From contig JAKSZT010038899.1 of the NCBI GenBank assembly GCA_026826555.1, forward strand, positions 1,321,414 through 1,385,413: DNA of 64,000 bases, written 5' to 3'. Shown one piece after another: positions 50,371-61,559 of this stretch (within the stretch, counting starts at the first letter, position 1; every line of letters begins with the position of its first letter). Under the pieces are notes generated by a model. It searched no databases. It was not told where the DNA came from and saw nothing but the letters and a program-made list of their open reading frames with translations. This DNA comes from Tolypeutes matacus. Its lineage: Eukaryota; Chordata; Mammalia; Cingulata; Chlamyphoridae. Position numbers and translations under genes: made by a program.

Positions 50371-51726
50371 CTTTTTTTATTTGAGATATAGGATTTCTTT
50401 ATATGTACTGGATATTTGGCTTCTATCAGATATATGGTTACAAAATATTTTCTCCCATTCGGTAGGCTGTCCTTTCACTTTCTTGATGAACTCCTTTGGG
50501 GTGCAAAATGTTTTAATTTTCAGGAGGTCCCATTTATCTACTTTTTCTTTCACTGCTTGTGCTTTGGGTGTGAAGTTCATCAAACCATTTCCAATTACAA
50601 GTTCCTGTAGATGGTTCCCTACATTATCTTCCAAGGTCTTTATGGTATTTGCTATTATATTTAGATCTTTAATCCATCTTGAATTGATTTTTGTATAAGG
50701 TGTGAGATGGTGTTTCTCTCTCAGTCTTTTGGATATGGATATCCAGTTCTTCAAGCATCATTTGTTGAACAGGTCATTCTTTCCCTGTTGAGTGTGCTTG
50801 GTGACCTTGTGGAATATAATATGACTGTAAATGTGAGGGTCTATATCAGAACTCTCAATTTAGTTCCATTGTCTTTATGTCTATCCTTGTGCCGATACCA
50901 TGCAGTTTTGATCACTGTAGCTTTGTTTTATGTTTGAATGTGAGGTAGTGTGATTCCTCCAATTTCATTTTTCTTTTTCAATATATGTTTGAGTATTTGG
51001 GGCCTCTTTCCCTTCCAAATAAGTTTCATAGATAATTTTTCCAACTTAGCAAAAATTGCTCTGTTGATTTTTATTGGAATTGCATTAAATCTGTACATTA
51101 ATTTAGATAGAATAGACATCTTAATGATATTTAGTATTCCTCTCCATGAACAGGGAATATTCTTCCAGTTATGTACGTCTTCTCTGATTTCCTTTCACAG
51201 TGTTGTGTAGTTTTCTGTATAAGTCCTTTATATCTTTAGTTAAATTTATTCCTAGGTTTTTTATTCTTTTAGTTTCTACTGTAAATGATTTTTTTTCTTA
51301 TTTCCTCACCAGATTGCTCATTATTGGTGTACAGAAATGCTACTGATTTTTTGCATTGATCTTATAACCTGCAACTTTACTGAACTCATAAGTTCTAGAA
51401 GCTTTGTTGTAGATTTCTCATGGCTTTCTATGTACATTTCCATTTCCATTTTCTTGTACATGTCCATTTCCTCTAAATTATCCTTCTTCTTGGCATATAA
51501 TTTTTCAAAGTATCCTCTTATGATACTCTTTATTTCTGTCATGTGTGGTGATATCCCCTTGCTCATTTCTTCTTTTGTGTATTTGTATCTTCTCTCTTTT
51601 TTTCTTTCTTAGTCTGGCTAAATGTTTGTCAATTTAGACCTTCTCAAAGAATCAACTTTTTTTCCCCTAGTGCTCTCTTATTTTCTATTTCATTAAAGTT
51701 TGCTCTAATCTTTGTTAATTATTTTT

Positions 51727-51935
51727 TTTAACTTTATTTATTTTTTATTGTGGGCAAAAGTCAAATGCATACCAATATTTGTAAAATGATATATAAATAT
51801 ATATGCATATATGTGCATTTGCTTACAAAAATGTTTATATATATTTAAGAGGTGCTTAGATTGCCTAAAATATTACACAGAACCTACCAGGATTCCCATA
51901 CCTCCCACCACATCCCACTTCTACTTCCTTTGGGG
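51727..51935 (-). mobile_element. Nested antisense L1 3'-end fragment
   Basis: The T-rich start, then ttattgtgggcaaaagtc, gatatataaatatatatgca and aagaggtgcttagattgcct, is the reverse complement of the long-3'-region L1 end (compare 22880-23060). It is a short insertion into the antisense ORF2. Confidence 0.82.
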
Positions 51936-52839
51936 AAGGAACTATTTGTTCCTTTTCAATTCCTCCAGGTGTGCAGTTAGGTCTTCACTTTTACCTCTTT
52001 CTTCTTTTTTGACATATGCATTTATGGCTATGAATTTCCCTCTTAGTACAACTTTTTCTGCATCCCATAGATTTTGATATGTTGTGTTGTAATTTTCATT
52101 CATTTCAAAATAGTTAGTGGTTTCCTTTGAGAGTTTCTCCTTGACCCACTGTTTGTCTAAGAGTGTGTTATGTAACTTCCATATCTTTGTGTCTAATCTG
52201 GTTCTCTGGCTTTTACTGATTTCCAATTTCTTTCCATTGTGGTCAGAGAAATTACTTTCTATAATTTCAATCTTTCTGAGTTCATTGAGTATTTTTCTGT
52301 GGCCTGGAATGTAGTGTATCTTTGAGAATGATCCATGGGCACTCAAGAAGAATGTATATCCTGCTTTATTTGGGTCTAGTTTTCTGTACATGTCTCTTAG
52401 GCCCAGATCCTCTAATGTATTATTCAAAGTCTTTGTTTTTTTATTGATACTCTGTATAGATATAATCTCTAGTGGTGTTAACGGTGTATTAAATCCCCAA
52501 GGCATCTATTTCTCCACATAGTTTTTTCAAGTGTTTTGCCTCATGTATTTTGAGGCACCCTTGTTAAGTGCATAAATGTTTGTGAATGTTCTTTCTTCTT
52601 GAAAGATCACCCCATTTACTTATATATAGTGTCTGTCTTTGTCTCTCACAGTAGTTTTGCATTTATAATCTATTTTGTCCACGCTTTTTTGGTTATTGTT
52701 TGCATGTAAGATTGTTTTCCAGCCCTTCACTTTACAACTCCTTGAGTCTCTGAGTCTAAGGTGGGTTTCTTGTAGGCAGCATATAGATGGGTATGACAAC
52801 AAATAGTAAATATATATGTTTACTTTGAGAGGCCATTTC

Positions 52840-54150
52840 TTCAAGCACACCAATCCTTTCTTCTGCCTCCTCAAACCTGCTGTTATATAATTTCAGTTTC
52901 TTTTAAATTTCATTTTTTGTGCCTTTCATTCCCAAAAGATCTGCTATTTTTCTATGTATGCTTTCAAATTCTTATTTTTGCTCTTCCAGTGTTTTCCTAA
53001 TATCTTTAGCCATCTCAATGCATTTATTAAGTAGATTTGTTTGAACATCTGTGATTAGACATCTCAACTCCTGTATGCCATTTGGGGGCTTATCTTATTC
53101 TTTTAACTGGGCCATATTTTCCTGTTTCTTTATATGAATTGTAATTTTTGTTGGTGTTTTGGCCTCTGGCATACAGGTTGTATTTGTTCTTGGTGTAGTT
53201 TCTCGTAGTTTAAGGCTTTCTTGCCCTTTCTCCTTTGCTGGTTGTGTAGCAGAAACTGAGGATGTACTTGACACTATAAGCTATGCATACTCAAGCTGTC
53301 TGCATTGTTTCAGTGACCAGTGAAGATTCTCCCTCCTTTCTCTTTTGCCATGGGTAGGGACAGAACCACAGCTGTGTGTAATGATCCAAGTTGTACAGGC
53401 CTGGAGTGTAGTTGCTCAGAGAGACTGATGAAGCTTCCAACCCCTTTCTCCCCTGTTTGAGCTACAGGTGTGGGCAGCAGTCTACGCTGTACAGTTCCAA
53501 AATGACTGCAGTTGTCCCAGTCATCTTTTGACTATTCAACCTGTGCCAGCCAAATATACATACAGTTTTCTGGAGAGGCTGGTTCAGGTCCTGCCAGCTT
53601 CCTCCCTGCTGGAGGTGGGGTTGGGACTTAGGATAGAGCTGCAGTCTGATCTGGATGGAAAGAAGCCAGTCCCTACCAACTCTGTGATTTTCAATCTACC
53701 CTACATCCCCTCATGCTGGGGGCAGAGTTAAAATGGCAGCTACCAACCTCTTTCTGAGGTGGACAGGTTTAAACTTTAGCTTTTATTAGTATTCTACTTT
53801 AGCCAGCCAAATTTACTAATCAGTAGCTGGAGTTGATCCCCATCCACCTCTTCCTTCCCCGTTTTTGGGGAATGGTGCTTCCTATTTCAGCTGTGAAATA
53901 GCTCCTGAAAAGGCTTGTGCCATCAGTGGAAGATGGACACCAGCCTCTGTGGTGTGGAGGGCTCTACTCATGAATATTCTCTGCAGATGGGCAGTCTCCT
54001 CCTTCCTTTCTTCCAAGGATATTGCAGGATGCACTTCTGATCTCCTGGAGGCCCTAAACAGGTGCTTTAGATAACACTGCATGACTAACTGCCCTGTAGT
54101 AGGAGCTGACTCCAGGAGCTCCTCACTGTGTCATCATCTTGCTGGTTGTA
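52840..54150 (-). other. L1 5' region and ORF1 N-terminal relic
   Basis: Read on the minus strand, this starts acaaccagcaagatgatgac (54149), is GC-richer down to about 53250, then becomes A-rich coiled-coil-like ORF1 sequence with many stops. It is the start of the internally deleted L1. Its first 159 bp recur at 57902-58054 in the other orientation. Confidence 0.65.
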
Positions 54151-54214
54151 TCTCATATATTTCTTTTCAATATTCACAAATACCCTGAACTGTCTTTATT
54201 AATATTATTGTTTT

Positions 54215-54325
54215 ATTGTTGAGGGCACTGGGGTTTAAAAAGGTTAAATAACTCACAGTTACTCTGCTAATGAGTAGAGGAGCCAAGATTCAGAGCAAGT
54301 CTGCCTTACTCCAATCTCAAGCTCT
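54215..54325 (+). mobile_element. MIR SINE relic
   Basis: The text ggtttaaaaaggttaaataac, agtagaggagccaagattca and gcaagtctgccttactcc follows the MIR core. It is diverged. Confidence 0.6.
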
Positions 54326-55250
54326 CAACTGCTTTGCTAAACTGCTGTGATTACAACACATACACATACAAGCTCCCTCCCAACCACAATATTTTGCTTT
54401 GGAATAAATTTATTTTCCAATGTGTGTGTTCTGAGATTCTGAAAATTTGTGCTCAAAGCTAAAATAACATTACAGTTTAATGATCCAACTTGGCAGGATA
54501 GTAAAATTATCTTTCTCTGCCATCTTGCCCTTTATCTCCATTTTGTTCCTTTACCTATGACTTGGAGTTTCAACAGAAAGAATAGAAGGAATCATTTATA
54601 GGACTTGGGCTTTGGCATCAGCTTTGGTTGGCCTCCATCCTGCATATAATCAAACCACCATCACCTCCTATCAGAAATATTGGAACTGTTACCCATTCTT
54701 TAACCCTCTTACAGGAAGAGAGAAAGCTAATGGAAAATCCAATGAAACCATCATGATAATTTTATCTGTCTTTTATCAACAATAAATTTTAACGAATTAT
54801 CAGCTTGATTCTACTCAAGATACTGTGAATCATTTTCACCTTTTGCCTGCCAGCTTAATCTATTGTCTGATTGCAATGAGTAAGTTGATCAAAATCTTTC
54901 AGCCTCTTAAGTTTAATATAAATTGCAGACAGAGTATAATGTTCTCAACAAAGAGGATTTGTATTGATTATGTTTCCCAATATCATGTTAGCATATTTGC
55001 TCTTCCAAAATTCTAGTAAAGGATAAAAATATCCCCCTAAAAGCAGTTTAGTTTAGTGTGTTCTTGGGTGAGTGTTTTAATAGGGAGAACAAATACCACA
55101 ATTTTATTGTGAATGACACATCTTCCTTAATGTGGGTCTACTGTAGTTTTTCAAAGGGATTTCACTTAATTTTGAAATGCTGTTTTCTTTTATGGGTATG
55201 TTAATGTATTCAGTCTTTTCCACAACAGATATTTGTCATATGACTTCATT
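54326..55250. other. No feature seen
   Basis: AT-rich DNA with no recognised gene or repeat. Confidence 0.5.
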
Positions 55251-55445
55251 GATTTATTTGATCATTCTCTCAACAGATATTTGTAAAATTTGTTGAATGA
55301 TTACAATGTGCTAGGCATTCTGCTAGACATTAGATATTCAGAGTTAAGTAAGATGTGGTGCTTAAAAATCTTCGGGGAAATAGACTTAATAATGACACAT
55401 TAAATAATTATAGAAATTTTAAGTGCTGTAAAGAATAAATTGAAT
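55250..55445 (-). mobile_element. L2 LINE 3' end, antisense
   Basis: The text tctcaacagatatttgtaaa, atgattacaatgtgctaggc and attctgctagacattagata is the antisense L2 3'-end pattern. Confidence 0.72.
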
Positions 55446-55494
55446 GCTTAGAGCTTATAATAGGTAGGTGCTAACATTTGAGTATAATATATTC

Positions 55495-56040
55495 AGCTGT
55501 GTGTGGTGGGTCCCCAGGGGAGACCGAGGTTTGATGATTTGCTAGGAACTCACAGCACTCAGAAAATAGTCATATTCACAGCTAAGATTTATCACAGCAG
55601 AAAGATACAAAGCAAATCAGCAAAGGGAAAAGGGACAGGGGTGAAATTGAGAGGATACTAAATACAAACTCCCAAGACTCAAATGTCAGTGGATTCACAG
55701 AGGACAGGCTTAATTCTATCAGCAATGAATTGTGACAACACACATGGGGTGTTTTCTACTGTTGACACTCATTTGAGCCTAGAGGGGCAGAAATTTTATA
55801 CCCTCTCCCTACCATGTACCAAAATTCCAGGCTCCTGGAAGGAAAACAGTTGTTTAGCATAACCCACATTTTTTTCTGTGCAAGCAGTTTAAGTACAGGA
55901 ACCCACCCTTATCAATTAGGGAATGGAGACAACAGTGCTAAAATCCAAATTTCCAGATGCCAGTCAAGGGCCAACTTTGTAAGGAGGCTTTTTCAAGGAT
56001 AGCAGTCTCAAGCTTGCTATGTTCACTTTTTCCTGCATAA
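55495..56040. mobile_element. Possible old mammalian LTR
   Basis: Words such as gaccgaggtttgatgatttg, ctaagatttatcacagcaga and aatgaattgtgacaacacac are familiar from a dispersed placental-mammal LTR-type repeat that I cannot name with certainty. The ends are not preserved. The small ORF at 55814-56002 is not a gene. Confidence 0.45.
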
Positions 56041-57440
56041 GTAGTTCAACTAATCTAAGTGATTTAAGAATGTTCTTTAATGACTTATTAAACTCCTCTT
56101 AATTTCCCAGCACTGAACAAGGGGTTATGGAAACCAATAAGACACAGTCTCCAATCTGTTGATATCCTTCAGCCAGTGGCCACCAGGGACACTCCTGTAG
56201 TTGAACAGAGCTGGCCTCATTGGCTCTTTCACAGAGGCAGAAGGTAACAAATCATAGGGGACCATGGCATGTATGAAAGAAGGTGTTAGGTGTGGCTTGT
56301 TGTGGGATTGGGTTTATGTTAGTTGATTTTTCTCTGGATTGGGTGCTTTCAAAAATGGGAACATTTAAATTAAAATTAATATTTAATTTAAATTAAAATT
56401 AAGGTTTTGAATCTTAATTTTTTTTTATCCAGGAGGCAGAAGAGTGTGGAGCTAAAGCAATACTTGGTGAATAGTCAGTGGTTACCTATTTAGCCAAGGA
56501 AGAGGGATGTGTTTTGGTCATTTCTGTGGTTAGATACCTTACCATCATCTGTGCTGAGATGTGATTATGGAATGATCTTGCTCTGTCATACTTGTAGAAT
56601 GAGCTTGTGAGATGGATAGAGAATTGAAAGGACTTTGAAAACCACTTGTTAGTAGATATGAAGGTGTGCAGGGGAGAAAAGAATCATAAATGATTCTGGA
56701 ATATGGAGTGACTTGCCATCCTAGGTAAATGGCAATGCATTTACTGAGGAGTTTTCAGCATGTGGATGGTGGCAGAAAAGAGAGACATGGACATGAAAGA
56801 GATCATTAGGAAGCAAAGTATGAGAGAGTTGAAGATATGTACAAGGAATCCTAACCCATATCTCATTTATGATTTCTATTGTTTTTATCATAATGCTTTT
56901 CATTGTATTTATAGTACTTAAAATTGCTCAGAATTATTTATTCATATGGACATTTTTTGTGTGAATGGCTGTGTTGTCCCCAAACTTGGAAGCTCCATTA
57001 AAGCAGGCTGTAAATATAACATATGCTTAGTACCTAACTAAGCAGTTGAAACACATAGTATGGAATCCAGAAATGTTTGTAAAATGAATGAATGCCTAAG
57101 AAAGAGTGACTAGAAGGTTAGGAAGAGAACCAAGCAGGAGGGGTGGGTATTGAGGAAGCCAAGAGAAAAGAGTTTCAAGAAGGTAGGCATGCTTACTAGT
57201 GCCAAGTGTTAGCGATATCAAGAAGGTTGAGAACTGAAAAACATCCATCAATTTGCATTTCTAGAGGTCAGTGTTTAAGTTTTGAGTGCTTGAGAATAAA
57301 GACAGATTTCATTTTGTTAGGCATAGAATAGGAGTAGAGGAAGCAAAAGACATAGATTAATAAATTTTGAAGTGTAGAAAACAAGATGATATACTTATTT
57401 TGTCACCAAAATGTTGAGAGGTAAACAAGACCTGTACTAG
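56041..57440. other. No gene seen; AT palindromic patch at 56365-56402
   Basis: A patch of alternating aaattaaaatt/aatttaattt forms short direct and inverted repeats at 56365-56402. Otherwise nothing is recognised. Confidence 0.5.
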
Positions 57441-57600
57441 TCTCCCATTTAGAGTTTAGGAATCTGTGGTTTAGTGGAGAGAAATTACTTTGCCTGAAGT
57501 TGTCATATCTAGTTAATGGCAGAGCTTGGGTTTGAACTCAGATCTTCTGACTTCAAGGCTTAGTACATTTTCTACACTATAGCAGTTTGTTAGCTCATCA
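57440..57600 (+). mobile_element. MIR SINE relic
   Basis: The text aattactttgcctgaagttg, tagttaatggcagagcttgg and gtttgaactcagatcttctg is the MIR core with its tRNA-related part, moderately conserved. Confidence 0.75.
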
Positions 57601-57901
57601 CCCTATTGTTGGAACATTCAGAGTGAATGTTATTTTATTGAATATGTAAATCTTGTGATGTAGTCTGTCATTTTGACATCAGGCCACACTACTGCCTTAA
57701 GTGAAGAACATGACTGAAGTGTTCTCAGAATTTTGGAACTTCTCTGTGCTTCCCTCTGGCATTGGATTATCTAGAAGTCTCATTCAAGTAGCAAGAGTGA
57801 GAGGGATTCATTCTCAATCCTAATTAGAGTGAGATGCTAATGCTGAAAGGACATTTCACTTGTACCTTAGATTGTAAATATTGAAAAGAAGTATATGAGA
57901 G

Positions 57902-58054
57902 ACAACCAGCTAGATGATGACACAGTGAGGAGCTCCTGGATTCAGCTCCTGCTACAGGGCAGTTAGTCATGTTGTGTTATCTAAAGCACCTGTTTGGGGC
58001 CTCCAGGAAAGTGCATCCTGCAACATCCTTGAAAGAAAGGAAGGAGGAGACTGC
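57902..58054 (+). mobile_element. Isolated L1 5'-end fragment
   Basis: 153 bp match the reverse complement of 53991-54149 (for example gatgatgacacagtgaggag, ctacagggcagttagtcat, gaaaggaaggaggagactgc). No L1 body or poly-A follows. It starts at the same base as the L1 5' end at 54149. Confidence 0.85.
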
Positions 58055-58890
58055 AAAGATGAAAGTCTCATTTATGTTATAAACATAAACATGGAAAATA
58101 TGGGGCTTGAAATAGGCTTCTTATTCATGCTGTTATATTTCTAATAAAGAGGTTTTTGCTTTTTTGAACCTTTTCGGTGTTAATGTTGATAAACATAGAA
58201 TAAAGTTATTGTTAACCATGATGATTTCTTCACATACCACATTGGATTTTTGTTTTATATTGCTGCTTCCAAATTAAAGAAATAAACCAAGAACTATACA
58301 TTTTTCTGGAGCTTCAGTCTTTTTGCCCTTTTGATGTAGATTATAATAGCTTCAGGAGTTTTTCACTGTCCTTGTAGTATCACTAACTACAACATTTCAA
58401 GTGTGACCTTGTTATGTAAAATTTCAAATCCACTGGTTTGAAGGTAGGATGGAGTTTTGGGATGACTTCTCAGATTTTGAAGAAAAACCACTTTAATTAC
58501 TAATAACTTGTTGCTGCTGTCAGCTTTTCTTTACTGATATTATGAAATGGCAAACCTAATTCCTATTTGCAGTGACTTAAAAATAAAGAAAGTTCTGTAC
58601 TTCAGAAACATGTCCATGATTCTAATTTTATTTATCAGCTTGGCTTTTCTCTCCTAATAGAATAAATATTACTTTTCATGGGCTAAATAGCTTCATAAAA
58701 TAAAGTGAAATTGTAAAGGATTTGTATTTCTCAGGAAACCCTTCAAGCTCTTTGCTAAGCACTGTATATGGTGATTTAGTTAATGTATTGGAGAGATTGT
58801 CATATTCATTCTTTCTTCTTTTTTCAATCCTTAATCTGTCACCCTGTATTTAAACCATTTTCCTCTTTTATTGATTTACAGAAGTATAAA
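58055..58890. other. No feature seen
   Basis: AT-rich DNA with no recognised gene, RNA or repeat. Confidence 0.5.
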
Positions 58891-59750
58891 AATGATAAAT
58901 ATGTATTCATTTGTTCATTTATTTAACAAAACTTATTTACCTCACACATTTGTCAAGTATGCTTCTTGATGTTGAAATTAAAGCAGTTACATTCTTATTT
59001 GCAATCAATTGGCAAGAGAGACAATTTAATAAGTAAATAAAAATGATATGAAATGGTAATAATGTCTATAAAGGAAATCTAAAATAGAATAATGAATAGA
59101 ATGTGATAGGGGTTTTATTTTGGATAGAAAGGCCTCTCTTAGGAAGTGACATTTGACTAAGGAATTGAATGGTGTGAAGGTGATAGCCCATGATTCTTTG
59201 GTGATGGATGAATTTTCTAGGCAAAGGGAACCACAAGTGCAAAGACCTTGGGGTAAGATATATTAGAAGTCAAAGAACAATTGGAGCAAAGGGAATGAAG
59301 AGACAGAGTGGAAGGAAGTGAGGTTGGGAGTTGGGGCCAGATAGCATCATACATTTTTCACCATGGCAAAGAGATAAGAATTGTGTTCTAATAACAATGG
59401 GTGATTATTGGAGGGCTTTGAATAAGGAGTGCACTGTCTGAATTAAGTTTTGGAAGCATCACTTTACTAGTCTATGAAGATAATAGATTGTAGGAGAACA
59501 AGCAGAGGGACAAGATGGGAAGCTATGTTATAAGCCACATGAGAGGTGACAGATTGGGCTAGGTGTTAGTGGAGGAGATGGGAAGATAGAGTTGGATTCT
59601 GGGTGTATCTTGAAGATAAAGTTAACAGAATTCAGTGATGAATTATTGGATGTCAGTGTGAGAGCAAAAGAGGAGTCAAAGATGACTTTGAGGTATTTGG
59701 CCCGAGAACAAGATAAATGATGGTACCATTTACAGAGATAAATTACCCTT
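58890..59750 (-). mobile_element. L2 LINE, long antisense fragment
   Basis: The pattern gaaaggcctctcttaggaag, gacatttgactaaggaattg, gggaaccacaagtgcaaaga, attggagggctttgaataag and caaagatgactttgaggtat is the antisense L2 3' half. It is long and fairly well kept for this ancient family. Confidence 0.82.
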
Positions 59751-59759
59751 TCATGACTC

Positions 59760-60080
59760 CTTGCCTTTATACTTATCATATCTTCTTGCAGTGATGATTA
59801 CTTTCCACATTTTTACCTGACAAATCTCTCCTCTTTTTTTAAAGATTAAGTTAAAGACTCATTTTTATAAATGTTACCTAATTTTTATCTTTCCCTCACC
59901 CTCTCTTAACTGTACTACCAGTGAATTTAGCTTTATTAGAGCATTTGTTTTCAACAGTTAGTACCATGTGTCTCTCTATATCTGTGAGTTTCTTGGAGTC
60001 AGGGAATTCCTAGTCCATGTGTGGTCATCACAGCTCCTAGAGGACAATAGATAACTAGTTGTTGACTGAATCAGAGAATC
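59760..60080 (+). mobile_element. Possible L2 relic
   Basis: tctgtgagtttcttggagtc, agggaattcctagtcc and the preceding acaaatctctcctctttttt resemble the forward L2 3' part. It is diverged. Confidence 0.45.
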
Positions 60081-60744
60081 AGGAGTTGAAAAACTTTTCA
60101 TTAGCTGCAAAGTCAATGTGATGGTGTTTCCCTGTCTGGCATATAAGGTTTTATTTGAATAAAATTTGAAAAAATATTCATTTACTTATGTAGAGTTAAT
60201 TTTAAACAGTTAATATTGATATACTATTTTTCATTTTATTATACAATACTTCAAACACATCTAAGAGTAGAGAATATGATGCTTTCCACTGTATACACAC
60301 CTCAAATTTTTATCACATCTTAACATCATCCCACATATGTGGCATACTTTTCTTTCCTAATAAAGTATGACAGATCTCTTGAGGATCCTTTTATGCTATT
60401 CTTAATTCCAGACTCCTTTTCCATCCTGAAGCTAATCTCTACCATAAATTTGCTTTTAATATCATCTTGTATTTCTTATAGAAAGACGACATGTTTATAC
60501 ATCTGTAAATATGTAGAATTCTTTTGTGAGTGTTTGCAGGTAGAATTTTGGTCATGGATACATTTTGTTTTAAATGTTTATTTTAAGTGTGATATAATAC
60601 TGCATTGTGTGAGAATGACTCAGTTTATCTTTTTTCAGATTCATGGACATTTAGTTTGTTTCCAGACTTGTCACTGTTACAAGAAATGCTGCAATGAATA
60701 GTTTCTGTATGTCTCCTTGAGTAAACAAACAAGTGTTTCACTAC
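60081..60744. other. No gene seen; perhaps an old LINE at 60230-60720
   Basis: tattatacaatacttcaaac and tctgtaaatatgtagaattc are reminiscent of an antisense L1M 3' UTR, but too diverged to call. The 120-codon ORF at 60339-60701 has no family resemblance. Confidence 0.4.
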
Positions 60745-60900
60745 TTAAGTGGTTCACAAAGGGTGGTCCCAGAACCAGCACCAGCACCATCAACAACATC
60801 TGTGCACTTGTTAGAAATGCAGATTCTTAGGCCCCACCTCAGACACGTTGAATAAGACATGCTGAATTATATAAAGAAATGGTTTCAAGAACTTTACAAC
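60745..60900 (+). mobile_element. MER5-like hAT element
   Basis: agtggttcacaaagggtggtc, cagaaccagcaccagcacca, cttgttagaaatgcagattc and ttaggccccacctcagacac follow MER5A closely. The 3' end is lost. Confidence 0.85.
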
Positions 60901-61239
60901 CAAAGCACCTGTCATTTTTCTTAGAGTCCTTTCAGAACATTTCATCTTTGATTATCATCTGTTTTTTTTTAATGATGTGTCAGCATTTGATTTTCTTAGC
61001 TTCTTGCATCTGTGTGTCACAAGGCTGGGTAGTGTTCAGTCTATTTTAACCCATATTTATTTTATATCATTCTCATTATTCTCCCTTCAGCATTTGGCAT
61101 GAATATTAAATGTCCTGTAGGTCTCTGAGGCTCCGTTAACTTTAGTTCACTCTTTTTCCCGCTGTGTTCTTCATTGTATCATTTCACTGCTGTAACTTCC
61201 ACCTCACTCTTTCCTCTATTACCTCCATTCTATTATTGA

Positions 61240-61540
61240 TCCCACCCAGGGAACTTTTGACGTTTGGATATTTTATATCTAGCTCTAAAATTTCCTCTTA
61301 CATCTTTTTGTTGTTACTGTTTCTTTTTTGAGAATTGTCTTTTCTTTCATTCTAAGAGAATTTATCTTTCACATTGAGCAGAGATTTAATAACTGCTTTG
61401 TCTGATAATTCCTTCTGTGGTTCATTTGGGACTGTATCTGGTGATTGTTTTTCCCCTAGAGAGTAGATCAGAGTTTTCTAGTTCTTTATATGTTATGTTG
61501 CATAATTTAGGATGATATCCAGGTTGCATGTTCTTATATA
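61240..61540 (-). mobile_element. Old L1-type relic, antisense
   Basis: ctgctttgtctgataattcc, ggttcatttgggactgtatc and tagttctttatatgttatgt match a mammal-wide antisense L1-like pattern. It is diverged. Confidence 0.5.
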
Positions 61541-61559
61541 GTTGTGAGGCTTCTGAAAG

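Larger units (their letters stand above)
50370..54150 (-). mobile_element. Antisense L1 with 5' end, internally deleted
   Basis: From the left: ORF2 C-terminal part (ISKRLREKHHLTPYTKINSR, 50377-50754), RT pieces, then a long endonuclease-to-linker frame (51942-52505: IKKTKTLNN-type linker, FFLSAHGSFSKIHYIPGH, NFSDHNGKKLEI) and the endonuclease start ([17 protein letters not shown], near 52700-52790). This joins abruptly, at about 52800-52840, to antisense ORF1 N-terminal/5' region sequence, so most of ORF1 and the ORF2 start are missing. The 5' region continues to about 54150. An L1 3'-end piece is inserted at 51727-51935. Confidence 0.82.

Noticed and set aside
60339..60701. 120-codon ORF in an otherwise empty region
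   Set aside because: AT-rich composition, no recognisable motif, and possible overlap with a decayed LINE.
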